From the NCBI RefSeq assembly GCF_026013545.1, contig NZ_JAPDOG010000011.1:84473-148472 (forward strand): a DNA stretch of 64,000 nt. Direction: 5' to 3'. The notes beneath the pieces were generated by a model. The model did not search any database, was not told the origin of the DNA, and saw nothing but the letters and a program-made list of their open reading frames with translations. The stretch's first letter is position 1. The number at the start of each line of letters is the position of its first letter. Origin of the DNA: Defluviimonas salinarum. Lineage in GTDB: Bacteria; Pseudomonadota; Alphaproteobacteria; Rhodobacterales; Rhodobacteraceae. Positions 42,388 through 51,703 of this stretch are shown here, piece by piece. A program made the position numbers and the translations under genes.

Positions 42388-42447
42388 GCAAGGTATTGGG
42401 CGGCGGGACATCCTCCACCCGAGGCAGTGCCGCCCGGAGGCGGACAA

Positions 42448-42987
42448 TCAGAATTTCAGGAAGCGTCGCACCGGCCCGTCATTGATGAAGCCGTCAACCG
42501 CGACCACCGCCGCCGCGCCATCGTCGCCGCACACCGCGCGCAGGGCACCATCCCCGACGAGTGGCGCGATCAGGATCTGGATTTCTGCCTCCGTCATGCC
42601 GGTGGCACCCGACAGGTGTACGAGCGGAAGCGCGGGGCGCGGGGGCGATCCCTCCTCGCGCAACCAGAACCCGGGCTCGCTCATACGGGCGACGCCGGTC
42701 CGGCAGAGACGCGAATGGGTCAGGATCGTCGCGAAAAGGCCAAGGATGTCGGCAAACCGGACCGGGGCGGCCAGTTTCGACAGGATCTGCACGCCCCCAC
42801 TCTCGACAGACTCGCACAGATGCAGAGTACGCGGGAGCTGGCCGGAATAGATATCGCCGCTATCGACCCGAAGGAGGTGCAGGAGGCGGGAGAATTCTGA
42901 CGCGTCCGGGCCGATCCGGAAGGCGCCGAACCAGGCATCCGGCACCGCGGCCGCTTCCCGACTGATCCTTTCCATACCCGGCTTCAT
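42448..42987 (-). CDS. Unknown soluble protein
   Basis: 179 aa, no signal or membrane helix. N-terminal half has a HLLRVDSGDIYSGQLPRTL region; the C-terminal part ends in AAAVVAVDGFINDGPVRRFLKF. No family recognised. Own terminator; a dispersed motif lies 86 nt upstream. Codon use resembles the neighbours, so it is a real gene. Confidence 0.5.
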   Translation of the reverse strand: MKPGMERISREAAAVPDAWFGAFRIGPDASEFSRLLHLLRVDSGDIYSGQLPRTLHLCESVESGGVQILSKLAAPVRFADILGLFATILTHSRLCRTGVARMSEPGFWLREEGSPPRPALPLVHLSGATGMTEAEIQILIAPLVGDGALRAVCGDDGAAAVVAVDGFINDGPVRRFLKF

Positions 42988-43072
42988 GTCCTGCCCTGAA
43001 TATCCCGCCCGCTCGAAGTGTTGCGGATGATTCTACATCTTGCAATTATCTTTTTCAAACATCTTTTGTGTC

Positions 43073-43083
43073 ATTTTTCGCAA
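43073..43083 (-). promoter_or_regulatory. TGCGAAAA dispersed motif upstream of 42448 gene
   Basis: ATTTTTCGCAA on the plus strand, 86 nt upstream of the 42987 start, in an AT-rich stretch. Confidence 0.45.
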
Positions 43084-43165
43084 GCCCCACCAGATGTCGA
43101 TGATCCATCCGCCCGTTTCCCGCCGGCAGGCCGATCCAGGAGCGCATGGGTGCAGAAAACGGCGA

Positions 43166-43190
43166 GGGGCGCCGATCACGCCGGCGCCCC
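43166..43190. terminator. Hairpin after the 43227 gene
   Basis: 9-bp stem GGGGCGCCG / CGGCGCCCC with a 7-nt loop downstream of the leftward gene. Confidence 0.6.
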
Positions 43191-43226
43191 TTCTTCGTCT
43201 GGGTCAGGGCGAGATGCCCGGATATC

Positions 43227-44669
43227 CTATTCCGCCGAGACGTTCAGCAGCGCACCAAGACCGCCGGGATTGAGCATCGCGGCCATTCCGATCTCGACCA
43301 GGCCGACCGGCGCCGAAGGCTGCGCCGCGGCCTTGCCATGGCCATTCTCGGCAACACCGGTCATCCAGCGCAGCACCGGACCGGCGATCTCTGCCGGCGC
43401 CATCGAGGCCATGGGCTTGAGCTCGACGACATGCTCTGCCGGAGACCGCCCGGTCGCCGCCTCGATCATCCGCCAGGCGCCCTTGTCTGTCACCGAGGCC
43501 GAGGCCGAGGCCAGCCGCAGATGCGACAGGAAGGCCGCGCCGTCATGGCCGCCCATCATCGCCGAGAGATTGGCGCCGCCCGACTCCGGGGTCATGACAA
43601 GACCGAGATTGAAGCCGCCCTCGGCGAGCCCGTCCATATCCATCGCCGCGCTGACATTCAGCTGTTCGCCGGGCGAGTCGATCGCGAAGGACATCCATCC
43701 CGAGAACGACTCGCTGCCATCCGAGCCGATCCGCTCGCGCAAGGGCGCGCTGAGGAAATCCCCCGCCGCGACATGGATGCCATCCATCCGGTAGGAGATG
43801 CCGAAATCACCGCTGGCAAGCGCCACGACAACCTCGGGGATGGCCCCCTCGCCCAATTCGGAGTGATCGATGAGATCGATCTTGCGCATCATTGCCAGAT
43901 CGGCATGGTAATCGACGCTCGCCGAGGCGATCCGCAACACCTCTTTGCCGCCGGCATCGACGGCGGAGATCCCGGAGATCGCCGCCTTGCCGCTGACCGC
44001 CCCACCCTCGGCCGGCATGGTGACCGACTGCGCGGAGATCTCGGCGATCCGCCCGATCGCGCCGTCGGCCGCGGCGATCGCGATATCCGCGGCATGGAGT
44101 GAGGCCACATCGAAACAGTGCCCGCCGGACCCAGTGACAAGACCCATGGCAATGCCCGAAGCGGTCACCTTCTCCGGCCCCGTCACATTCCCGGTCACGC
44201 CGTCGGCCGGCGAGGTCAAGGTCACGTCCGAGAAATGCAGCGCGCCCGTGGCGCCGGCGTCGGCGCTGTCACCGAGCGGATCGCAGACCCTTCCATCCAT
44301 CGCCAGGACGACAAGGTCCGCACTACTGGCTTGCGCCGATGCGAACCGCACCTCTCCCCGCCCCTGGACCGAGGAGGAGATCATGCCGTCGCTGAGGATC
44401 AGGCCGCCATCAGGGGCGACGATCAGTGTCGCTGCGCTGAGGGCCGTCCGGTCGCCCGCAAGGCGGAAGCCGTGAAGCGTGATGGCTCCATCCGCGCCGA
44501 GGCTCGCCTCATCGGCTGTGGCGATCCGGTCAGGTCCGGCAATCGCGCCGACACCGATATCGGCCGCGGCGATCCCGAAGGCCGGGATCCCGTCCGAAAC
44601 CCCGGCAAGGACCGGGACCGGTACGAACATGGCGGCCGCCAGAAGGCCTGCTGTCCTGGTGAGTTTCAT
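43227..44669 (-). CDS. Large secreted protein, unknown
   Basis: 480 aa with a signal peptide (LLAAAMFVPVPVLAG). The mature protein is rich in Ala/Gly/Asp with repeated beta-strand pattern and little helix; DADGVISV-like repeats suggest a beta-solenoid or AsmA-like repeat fold. No recognised domain. It would be periplasmic or outer-membrane. SD GAGGAAA. Together with the next gene and 45721 it forms a cluster of envelope-directed unknowns. Confidence 0.55.
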   Translation of the reverse strand: MKLTRTAGLLAAAMFVPVPVLAGVSDGIPAFGIAAADIGVGAIAGPDRIATADEASLGADGAITLHGFRLAGDRTALSAATLIVAPDGGLILSDGMISSSVQGRGEVRFASAQASSADLVVLAMDGRVCDPLGDSADAGATGALHFSDVTLTSPADGVTGNVTGPEKVTASGIAMGLVTGSGGHCFDVASLHAADIAIAAADGAIGRIAEISAQSVTMPAEGGAVSGKAAISGISAVDAGGKEVLRIASASVDYHADLAMMRKIDLIDHSELGEGAIPEVVVALASGDFGISYRMDGIHVAAGDFLSAPLRERIGSDGSESFSGWMSFAIDSPGEQLNVSAAMDMDGLAEGGFNLGLVMTPESGGANLSAMMGGHDGAAFLSHLRLASASASVTDKGAWRMIEAATGRSPAEHVVELKPMASMAPAEIAGPVLRWMTGVAENGHGKAAAQPSAPVGLVEIGMAAMLNPGGLGALLNVSAE

Positions 44670-44690
44670 TTTTCCTCTTTCTATTTCTTG

Positions 44691-44698
44691 TTTTCGCA
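44691..44698 (-). promoter_or_regulatory. TGCGAAAA dispersed motif upstream of 44669 gene
   Basis: TTTTCGCA on the plus strand, 22 nt upstream of the 43227-44669 gene start. A partial version without the trailing T. Confidence 0.35.
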
Positions 44699-44707
44699 GG
44701 CTCAAAC

Positions 44708-45655
44708 TCAGCCTTCACGCGGCCCGAAGCTTCCCGACCAGACACCGTTGCCGGCCTCGCGGGCCTTCGCTTCGCTCTTCAGATACGGCGAGATCCCGGA
44801 AATGCCAGGCTCGGCAACCATGATCCCCGCCTCGACCCCGATCTCGCCGACATCGCGCGCCACGCCGGAGCGCAGCGCGATGTTGCACCAGCCCAGGCGC
44901 CCACCCTCGAGATGCTCCTCATCGGTCACCTCGCAGGACAGCTCGCGCCCGGCGAGCATCGCCTCGACACCCCGCAGCGACCACGCGTCACAGTCATATT
45001 CGACACCCGATGCGGTCAGGCACATGTCTGACAGACCGGGCGCGCGCACCCCCTGGAGCCGGATCAGCACCCCGTCGACGATGATCGTCCCGGCGCTGTA
45101 GATCTCCGCCTCGCCGGTCACGACCTCGTTGCCCATGGAGCCGATCTCGGCCCCGGGAACCCGGATATCGGCCGGCGAGATGCCGCTTGGGACGTAGCCG
45201 ATCTCGCCGGCGGCGCGCAGAAAGACATCCCCGTCATCGGCATCGCCGGCATCTCCGGACCCGGACCCGGCGCTGCGGGCGCGCTCGAGGGTTCCCCAGG
45301 CCTTGCGCATCTCGTCGGTGACGCCCTCCTCGCCGAGGACATAGCCCTCGACGCGCGACGTCCCGGCCTCCTGGACGGAGACCGCCTCGCCGAAGGTCTC
45401 GGTCCGCCCAAGGTCAGGCAGGGCGGCCGGGATATCGACATTGGCCGGCAGGATCGCGGCGTATTTCCGTGAGGCCGACCGGGCTTGCGGCGCATCGTCC
45501 GCAACCGGATCAGCCTCAGCGGCCTTTGCGGATATGCCGGACAGCTTCACAGTCCCGCTTTTCAGGGTATCCGCCAGCCTGACCGGATCGTAGCCGGCCA
45601 GGCTGGTGGATCCGATCGCGACGGCGGCGCCAGCCAGGACCCAGATCGTCTTCAT
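44708..45655 (-). CDS. SNase-fold secreted protein, probably inactive
   Basis: 315 aa. Signal peptide (AGAAVAIGSTSLAG region). The C-terminal half follows the micrococcal nuclease-like fold: LIRLQGVRAPGL, then CDAWSLRGVEAMLAGRELSCEV, GGRLGWCNI, and EAKAREAGNGVWSGSF. Catalytic positions are altered: the usual DAPE is RAPG, so the Asp and Glu are gone, suggesting loss of nuclease activity. Two Cys pairs fit the usual disulfide pattern. Role unknown; maybe an envelope structural protein. Confidence 0.65.
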   Translation of the reverse strand: MKTIWVLAGAAVAIGSTSLAGYDPVRLADTLKSGTVKLSGISAKAAEADPVADDAPQARSASRKYAAILPANVDIPAALPDLGRTETFGEAVSVQEAGTSRVEGYVLGEEGVTDEMRKAWGTLERARSAGSGSGDAGDADDGDVFLRAAGEIGYVPSGISPADIRVPGAEIGSMGNEVVTGEAEIYSAGTIIVDGVLIRLQGVRAPGLSDMCLTASGVEYDCDAWSLRGVEAMLAGRELSCEVTDEEHLEGGRLGWCNIALRSGVARDVGEIGVEAGIMVAEPGISGISPYLKSEAKAREAGNGVWSGSFGPREG

Positions 45656-45720
45656 CAATCTTTCCTTTCAGGAATGGGATTTCGAAAAACCGCAAGCCGC
45701 ATCGGGCCTTGCGCAGCCAA

Positions 45721-46155
45721 TCAGGGCTGCTGGCCGCGGATGGCCGGCCGAACGTCTTTCGTGACCGTCCGGCAGAAATCCACGGCATCTTGCGATATCA
45801 GCGGGGTGCGAACGCCCGCCGAATCCCTGACGCGGACGTCGATGCGAAGCGGGCCGGAATAGCACTCCACCGAACCCACGCCCCGGAGTGAGAAGCTGAC
45901 GCCGTACTCCGCGAAATCATGAGTCCGCGCCAGGGCCAGCAATGACACCTCAGACCGCTCCACCCGCGACGGCTCGCTCCGGTGGGCAGCAACGACATCG
46001 CGGGCGATCCCATTGCCGGTGGCGATGAGCAGGAACCCAGAAACCACGACAAGCAGGGACATCAGGCAGGCCAGGATCGTATCCCACGGCAACCCGCTCC
46101 CTTGGCCGGCCCGCCGGTCAAACAGATCACCATTATCGACATAGCAGCTCTTCAC
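45721..46155 (-). CDS. Single-pass membrane protein, unknown
   Basis: 144 aa. One membrane helix at about 25-47 (TILACLMSLLVVVSGFLLIA) followed by a 95-residue periplasmic domain with two Cys (SVECYS, DFCRTV). GTG start at 46155 with a GGGGG SD 8 nt upstream. No family recognised. It is cut off from icmB by 208 bp containing a hairpin and paired motifs. Confidence 0.5.
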   Translation of the reverse strand: MKSCYVDNGDLFDRRAGQGSGLPWDTILACLMSLLVVVSGFLLIATGNGIARDVVAAHRSEPSRVERSEVSLLALARTHDFAEYGVSFSLRGVGSVECYSGPLRIDVRVRDSAGVRTPLISQDAVDFCRTVTKDVRPAIRGQQP

Positions 46156-46270
46156 CGAACAAGACCCCCTACATCATTCAACCTCGGATCAATATCGCCA
46201 CAAGTCATGAAGACCGGCGAACCCTCCTGCAACATGACTGGAGAACCAATCATCGCACCGCCAGGATGGA

Positions 46271-46298
46271 GGTCGCGATTACGCGACCCCCTTTTTTG
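46271..46298 (+). terminator. Hairpin with T run downstream of icmB
   Basis: Stem GGTCGCG / CGCGACC with ATTA loop followed by CCCCTTTTTT on the plus strand. No plus-strand gene precedes it, so it might be a bidirectional end or a structural element. Confidence 0.45.
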
Positions 46299-46309
46299 TT
46301 TTTCGCATA
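46299..46309 (-). promoter_or_regulatory. TGCGAAAA dispersed motif, first of an inverted pair
   Basis: TTTTTCGCATA, inverted partner of 46352-46362, spaced by about 42 bp. Confidence 0.5.
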
Positions 46310-46351
46310 CCTTACCAGCCATGGCCCGGTATTTCCCTCTTCAAGATGAGT

Positions 46352-46362
46352 TATGCGAAAAT
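46352..46362 (+). promoter_or_regulatory. TGCGAAAA dispersed motif, second of an inverted pair
   Basis: TATGCGAAAAT, ending directly at the icmB stop. Confidence 0.5.
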
Positions 46363-49300
46363 TTATACAGCTTCCCAGTTCATGATGAAAGACTGATGTT
46401 TGAGTTCTTCCACAAGCCCGCCGATGACGTTGCCGCGGCCATCGTCGTCGAGCCGCTCGCCCTGCTCCTCGAGCCGGGTGATGCGGGTCTCGATCTCGGC
46501 CTTGGCCGAACCGCCGGGAAACCGCGCGGCCAGGACCTGGCGCGTCGCCTTGGGGCCGATCTGCTCGTAAAGACGCGCGCGCAGCGCCACGTCCTCGGCC
46601 GTGGTCGAGAAGGCCCAGAGCTCCGCCGGTCCGAGCGTGAGCAGGAGCTCCTGGCGCACCTGACCTTCGGACTTGGTCTTGAAATAGGCCCAGATCGGGG
46701 CGCCGTTCGCGGTCGGGCCGCGAAGGTTGTAGCGCAGGACCCGCTGCTCATTCTCGGTGAGGCGGAACATCTCGTCCATGAAGCTGATCGAATTCTCGGA
46801 ACCGGCATTGCAGACGATGAGGGTCGAGGCGACCTCGATGATGGGCTTGGGGAAGTCCTCGATCAGCTGAGAGGCGATCTTGATGTCGACGTTGAACTTC
46901 CGGCCCTCGCGGGCGTCCTGGAGGATCTGGTCGGTGATCGCCGGGATCGAGCCGCAGCGGTGGAATTCGTCCATGCAGAGGATCTTCGGGATCTGCTGGT
47001 TCAGCCGCGCCCTCTCGACATGGTGGTCGAGATATTGCTCGGGGATGTCGCCGCGCTTGACCATGTTGACGATCTCGGCCTCGTCGACGAAGAAGTCCCG
47101 GGTCATCACCTGGCGCGCGAGCATATACATGATCGCGGTCTGCTTGCGTGCCGCGGCGCCCGAACCGCGCGCGGTCACATCCATGAGGTCCATCGAGACG
47201 ATGCGCGCCGAGCCGATCGAGTAGCGGGTGTGACTCGACAGGATCGGGTAGTCGCGCACCACTTCGGAGATCATACGCTGGAACGCGGTGAGGATCGACT
47301 GGCCGGTCTCGGGATCGGCGGCGCCACCATAGAGCGAGACCACCTGGTCGGCCTGCGACGCCGTCACCAGGTCGGAAATCGTCGGCACCGCCTGGCGCTG
47401 CGCGACCTCGGCCTCGGAGAGGCGGTCATGCGCCATCAGGAAGTCGACCACCTCCCACCAGATCGTCTCCGGATGGGAATCGAAGCCGAGCTCGTCGAGC
47501 GCGCGGTCGACCGCGGGCTGATCGTCACGCAGGTAGCGGCGCGGCGAGCGGTGATCCATAAGGTCCTCGTAGACCCGGTCGATCGTCGCCGAGATCAGGC
47601 CGCGCATCGGCGCCGAGGGCGGGGCATCGCCGTCACCACAGATCAGCGACATGAAATTGACGAGGAAGGTGCGCTCGCCCGAGAGCGGTTTGCGCATCCC
47701 GAGCTGGGTGTCGAAGACGTTGATCGCGTAGGAGCGGTCCATCTTCAGCTTCTGGAACACGACCTCATGCCGGCGTTTCGCCGGCAGCGCCTCCTGGATG
47801 AGCGAGATGAGCCCGCTCGAGGAGGGGCCGATATCGATGATCGCGATCCGGGGCAACACCGCCTCGTCACTCGAGGCGGCGTTCGGCGTGATCGCCGAGG
47901 CGAAGTTGATCGCGTTCATCATCACCGACTTGCCAGAGCCCGGCGTGCCGACGAGGAGTGTGATCCAGGTGGTCTGCTTGGAGGAGCCGGGCTGGTAGGG
48001 CCAGGGCTTGCCGCTTACGGTCCTGAGCATCACCGCGCCGGTCTCCCAGGGCGAAGCCTGGCGCGCGAGCGGCAGCATCGAAAGCACGTCACGCATCGGC
48101 CCGGATGCCACCGGCGCAGTCGAGGCGGTGGTGATGCCGGGGCAGGTCGAGAGCACCGTGGCCATCGGGTCGCCGGAGATCCCGTCGACGCCGCTGTTGC
48201 CCCAGCGCTTGACCGCGCCCGAGACGATCTGGGCGTTCTTGCGCAGCATCTCGGTGCGCCCGATCGGAGCCCAGGTCGAGAACGACATCCGGAACCGGAC
48301 GACCGTGTCGTCCTTTCCATCGATCTCGATATTGGAGAGGATCGCCTCCTTCAGGCGGCGGTTGTAGGTCGGCGCGGCCCAGGTAAAGATCGACAGGTAC
48401 ATCATCTTCAGGCTCTGGGCCTGGACGCCGCCGGACTCCATGCGCATCGAGGCACGCCAGGGGATATCCATCCCCTTGGCGGTAATGTCGGCGACCAGCG
48501 TATTGAACTCAGGCAAAACCTCGGGCGCCAGCGTCAGGTCGAAGCCGGTGAACATCATCGAGCCGATGCGGACCGTCCGCGTGTTCTCGATCAGGCTGTC
48601 CTCGGTCGCGAGCTGGGCATCGAAGGTCGGGACGCCAAGATTGGAATAATCGATGGCCGCGGCCTCGGCGGGGGTCTCCGGCAGCATCGCGAGCGCGCGC
48701 TTTCCGGGGTTCGACCGATCGCCGTCCCCCCTGGCCCAGCCGGGGAGCACCGGTTCCCACTCGTCCTTGATCGGGTAGGTGTCGGGATAAAGGCCGGCGC
48801 GGATTTCCTGGAGCGCCTCGCGCACCGAAAGCACGCGCGACATCTGGCCGACCGAAACGAAGGCGCTGTTGAGCGCCTCGACGAGCGACAGGTGTCGGGC
48901 ATGGACCGAAGTCAGGGCCTTGCCGGGGACCTGGGCGGTCTGCAGCGACGGCATGCCCTGCATCCGCTCCCCGAGGTTTTTCACATCCGCCTTGACCTCC
49001 TCGGCATTGAGGGCGGTGGCCCGGGTAAAGACCGAGATCAGGCAGGTTTCCGAGACCATCTTGCGCGACAGGTTGGTCACGCGCTCCTGCAGCACATCAT
49101 CGAGTTCGAGACCGAGATTGTGCGCCGCCCGCTTGGTGCGGTTCACCATCCGCTCGAGATAGCGCCGCGCCGCGGAGGCGTCGCGCATGAAATTGACCTC
49201 GATGGCGTGGCCCGGCTGCGAGAAATAGGCCGACATCACGATCCGCATCCGCTCGACCATGTCGGCGATGTCCGCCTCGCCCGGAGAGCGCAGGGCGCCG

Positions 49301-49443
49301 GCCAGGTTGATGACGGACATCATCGTGCCGTCCTTCATGACCAGCGTGATGTCGTCTTCCATGGTTTCCAGACGGATCTGGTCCATCATGCTTTCCTGGA
49401 GCACGCCGCCGATCATTTTCGTGAAAGTGTCGAGAACACCCAT
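46363..49443 (-). CDS. icmB: IcmB/DotO (TraU-like) T4BSS ATPase
   Basis: 1026 aa. VirB4-like ATPase of the type IVB inner-membrane complex. Walker A GTPGSGKSVMMNAINFAS at about residues 495-503, a downstream IAIIDIGPSSSGLI segment, and a C-terminal VDIKIASQLIEDFPKP region are typical of TraU/IcmB. Length equals that of IcmB (about 1,009). The N-terminal third carries the polar interaction part. It is at the 3' end of the leftward icmD-icmJ-x-icmB operon and works with DotB. Confidence 0.9.
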   Translation of the reverse strand: MGVLDTFTKMIGGVLQESMMDQIRLETMEDDITLVMKDGTMMSVINLAGALRSPGEADIADMVERMRIVMSAYFSQPGHAIEVNFMRDASAARRYLERMVNRTKRAAHNLGLELDDVLQERVTNLSRKMVSETCLISVFTRATALNAEEVKADVKNLGERMQGMPSLQTAQVPGKALTSVHARHLSLVEALNSAFVSVGQMSRVLSVREALQEIRAGLYPDTYPIKDEWEPVLPGWARGDGDRSNPGKRALAMLPETPAEAAAIDYSNLGVPTFDAQLATEDSLIENTRTVRIGSMMFTGFDLTLAPEVLPEFNTLVADITAKGMDIPWRASMRMESGGVQAQSLKMMYLSIFTWAAPTYNRRLKEAILSNIEIDGKDDTVVRFRMSFSTWAPIGRTEMLRKNAQIVSGAVKRWGNSGVDGISGDPMATVLSTCPGITTASTAPVASGPMRDVLSMLPLARQASPWETGAVMLRTVSGKPWPYQPGSSKQTTWITLLVGTPGSGKSVMMNAINFASAITPNAASSDEAVLPRIAIIDIGPSSSGLISLIQEALPAKRRHEVVFQKLKMDRSYAINVFDTQLGMRKPLSGERTFLVNFMSLICGDGDAPPSAPMRGLISATIDRVYEDLMDHRSPRRYLRDDQPAVDRALDELGFDSHPETIWWEVVDFLMAHDRLSEAEVAQRQAVPTISDLVTASQADQVVSLYGGAADPETGQSILTAFQRMISEVVRDYPILSSHTRYSIGSARIVSMDLMDVTARGSGAAARKQTAIMYMLARQVMTRDFFVDEAEIVNMVKRGDIPEQYLDHHVERARLNQQIPKILCMDEFHRCGSIPAITDQILQDAREGRKFNVDIKIASQLIEDFPKPIIEVASTLIVCNAGSENSISFMDEMFRLTENEQRVLRYNLRGPTANGAPIWAYFKTKSEGQVRQELLLTLGPAELWAFSTTAEDVALRARLYEQIGPKATRQVLAARFPGGSAKAEIETRITRLEEQGERLDDDGRGNVIGGLVEELKHQSFIMNWEAV

Positions 49444-49467
49444 TCCGTTTTTCCTTTGCGCTCGATC

Positions 49468-50931
49468 TCAGGTCGTCATGATCCGGAACCGCTTGGCGCG
49501 TTCCTCGGCCGGATGGTCCATGATCCCGTCAAGGGACCACAATGCATTGCGCTGACGCTTATGGACAACAGCGCTGAGCAGGTAATCCACATCATTCCCA
49601 CCAAAGAGGCCCGGTTCTTCCGGAATCGGCACTCCGATCTGGCGCAGTGCCTCGACCTCCTCGAGCGGCAGGACCAGCCCGCTCTCCCAGGCGGCATTCA
49701 CAACCAGCATGAGCAGCTCGTGGTCGAGCGGGCAGCGGACCACGATATTGCCGCAATGCGCCGAGACGAGGGAAGCTCCGACACTGTCGAGCGCGGCGAT
49801 CGCGGGCATCATTGCCGCGCGGTCGCGCGCGGCGATCCAGACCGCCTCGGCGGCCTGCCCCGGGCTTTCCTTTTTCACGCTGCGCATCGCCGAAGCGAGA
49901 ATATTCTCCGCCGCAACCCCAACCGACCACGAGCCGCGCGCCGGCTCTTCGCCACCGGCGGCGGCTTCGAGGCTCCTGACGAGCCGCCCGGTGGCCGACG
50001 GGATCCAGTCCGTCCCCGCCACGACGCCTTCGACCGAGACCTGGTAATGGCGCGACAGGAGCAGGATCTCCTCCTCGATGAAGCGGGTCCGGTAGGTGTC
50101 CCCGGTGCTCGAGCCGACGCTGTTGGCGAAGGCCTGGACATATTCCGGCACGAAGGCTTCGCCCGGATGGCACACCGCCTTGTAGATCGCCGGCCGTCCG
50201 AACCCGCGGATCTCGGCAAGGAAATCCGCAGAACTCTGGGGATCCTTGCGGGAGGCGGACTGCCAGAGCGACGAGCCCGGAACCTCGGCGTCGGTCACGC
50301 GACGGGCATAGCTCATCCGCGGAAAATGGAAGGACAGGTTGATGAAACCGTCCGCCACCCCTTTGCGGTTAGTGATGTAGATGCCGGACTGGAAGGTCCG
50401 GACGAAATGGTCGATCACGCGCTTGTCGGCCGATCCCGAACGCGACATGGCGGTTGCGTTGACCGCGGCGATGCCGGTCGCGAGCGAGGCCGACCGCTCG
50501 AGAAGCCCGGTGAAATCCTGTGGTTGGCGGTAACCCATCTCCGACAGGTTGCCCCTGAGCGCTTCCTGGGTGAGACGGAATACCCGTCCGGCAATGGCGG
50601 AAACGATGGCGATGGCCTGGTGGCGCGGCCGCCCGGCCAGGCCGAAGGCGGCCTGGATCTGGTCGATCGTCAGCTTGAGCCAGGTATTGGAACGCATGGT
50701 GAAGCCACGCATTTCCTTGGCGATCGCGCGCACCGCGTCGTACTCCATGTCCGCGACCCACAGGCCCGGCTCGAGGCGCTGCGGCGCCCCCTCCCCAGAT
50801 GCCTCGAAGCCGGTTCCCGGGCGCATCGCGCTCCAGGATCCGTCAGGCGCGAAGAAGATGATCCCGACATGGGAGAACGGGGCAGTGTCGCCCCGATCCT
50901 CGTTCTCGATATCGACGAATTCGATAGCCAT
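49468..50931 (-). CDS. Unknown gene inserted between icmJ and icmB
   Basis: 487 aa, soluble. N-terminal MAIEFVDIENEDRGD, a middle all-alpha/beta mix (HAEAFVPEYVQAF), and a C-terminal helical part ending MDHPAEERAKRFRIMTT. No recognised domain. In Legionella icmJ and icmB are neighbours, so this gene is an insertion or a lineage-specific component, 3 nt after icmJ... the gap to icmJ is 3 nt and to icmB 24 nt, so it is operonic. Possibly a substitute for a small IncI protein in this position (TraT/TraV). Inference only. Confidence 0.5.
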   Translation of the reverse strand: MAIEFVDIENEDRGDTAPFSHVGIIFFAPDGSWSAMRPGTGFEASGEGAPQRLEPGLWVADMEYDAVRAIAKEMRGFTMRSNTWLKLTIDQIQAAFGLAGRPRHQAIAIVSAIAGRVFRLTQEALRGNLSEMGYRQPQDFTGLLERSASLATGIAAVNATAMSRSGSADKRVIDHFVRTFQSGIYITNRKGVADGFINLSFHFPRMSYARRVTDAEVPGSSLWQSASRKDPQSSADFLAEIRGFGRPAIYKAVCHPGEAFVPEYVQAFANSVGSSTGDTYRTRFIEEEILLLSRHYQVSVEGVVAGTDWIPSATGRLVRSLEAAAGGEEPARGSWSVGVAAENILASAMRSVKKESPGQAAEAVWIAARDRAAMMPAIAALDSVGASLVSAHCGNIVVRCPLDHELLMLVVNAAWESGLVLPLEEVEALRQIGVPIPEEPGLFGGNDVDYLLSAVVHKRQRNALWSLDGIMDHPAEERAKRFRIMTT

Positions 50932-50934
50932 CGT

Positions 50935-51654
50935 CTATCCTTGTTGCTCAGCCATGGATGCGGCGGCGGCCCTGATCTTCTCGAAGTCCGGGTTGGTATC
51001 CTCACGGATTGCCCGCGCGGCCATCTGCGCGATCACCTTGTAGCCGCCGAGCGACCAGGTGGAGAGACGCGAGCCCTTCAGGAGATTCTCGTGACCCGGC
51101 ATGACCTCGGCCGGCCAGAAGCGCAGATACTGGTCGACGCGCATCAGCGTCTCCATGGCCTGCTTCTCGCCGACCATGTCGCGCAGGCTGAAGGCGGCCT
51201 CGAAGAGCGATTCCGCGTCGATGCAGCCGAGGATCTCCTTCAGCCGATCATGGCGGGCGGCGATATCCGCGCGGATACCGGAGACATCGACCGGCGCCTC
51301 CCCGGCGTCTCGCCAGGCCAGCACCACCCAGGCGAGCCGGTGCAGGTCCTCCTGGGTAAGGTCGGGCGCGAAGACCGGGACGATGCGCTTGCGCGCGCCA
51401 GCCCAGAGCGGGTGGCGCAGGTTGTGACAGAACTGGCAGATGCAGGCCATCGCCTCGGGGCCGCATTTGCGGTGCCCCTTGAGATGGTCGATCTCCATCA
51501 TGCCCGGCACCCGGAAACCGCAGACGTGGCAGCGGTCCTTGTCGCGGGCGAAGACCGCGGCGCAATCCGCGGCCTGCGGTACCAGGAGTGCTGCGTGATC
51601 GAGCACGCGCAGGTTCATGGTGACAAGGGATGACCTCATCATGTCGGCAAGCAT
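50935..51654 (-). CDS. icmJ: IcmJ/DotN T4BSS coupling adaptor
   Basis: 239 aa. The zinc-finger region CHVCGF and ICQFCHNLRH, with MMEIDHLKGHRKC between, is a Cys4/HNH-like cluster characteristic of IcmJ/DotN. DotN sits on the coupling protein DotL and helps build the coupling complex. DotL is missing in the window. The start at 51654 has SD GGGGGTCG; upstream ATGs were not needed. Length matches DotN (about 208) with small extras. Confidence 0.75.
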   Translation of the reverse strand: MLADMMRSSLVTMNLRVLDHAALLVPQAADCAAVFARDKDRCHVCGFRVPGMMEIDHLKGHRKCGPEAMACICQFCHNLRHPLWAGARKRIVPVFAPDLTQEDLHRLAWVVLAWRDAGEAPVDVSGIRADIAARHDRLKEILGCIDAESLFEAAFSLRDMVGEKQAMETLMRVDQYLRFWPAEVMPGHENLLKGSRLSTWSLGGYKVIAQMAARAIREDTNPDFEKIRAAAASMAEQQG

Positions 51655-51703
51655 GGCGACCCCCAGGAATTGCGGGTCCGGCCAATGATGGCTGGACCTT
51701 TTT

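Noticed and set aside
45982..51633. Very long plus-strand frame (about 1,880 codons)
   Set aside because: Antisense to icmB, icmJ and the unknown gene; Arg/His/Asp-rich composition is that of a complement of GC-rich genes.
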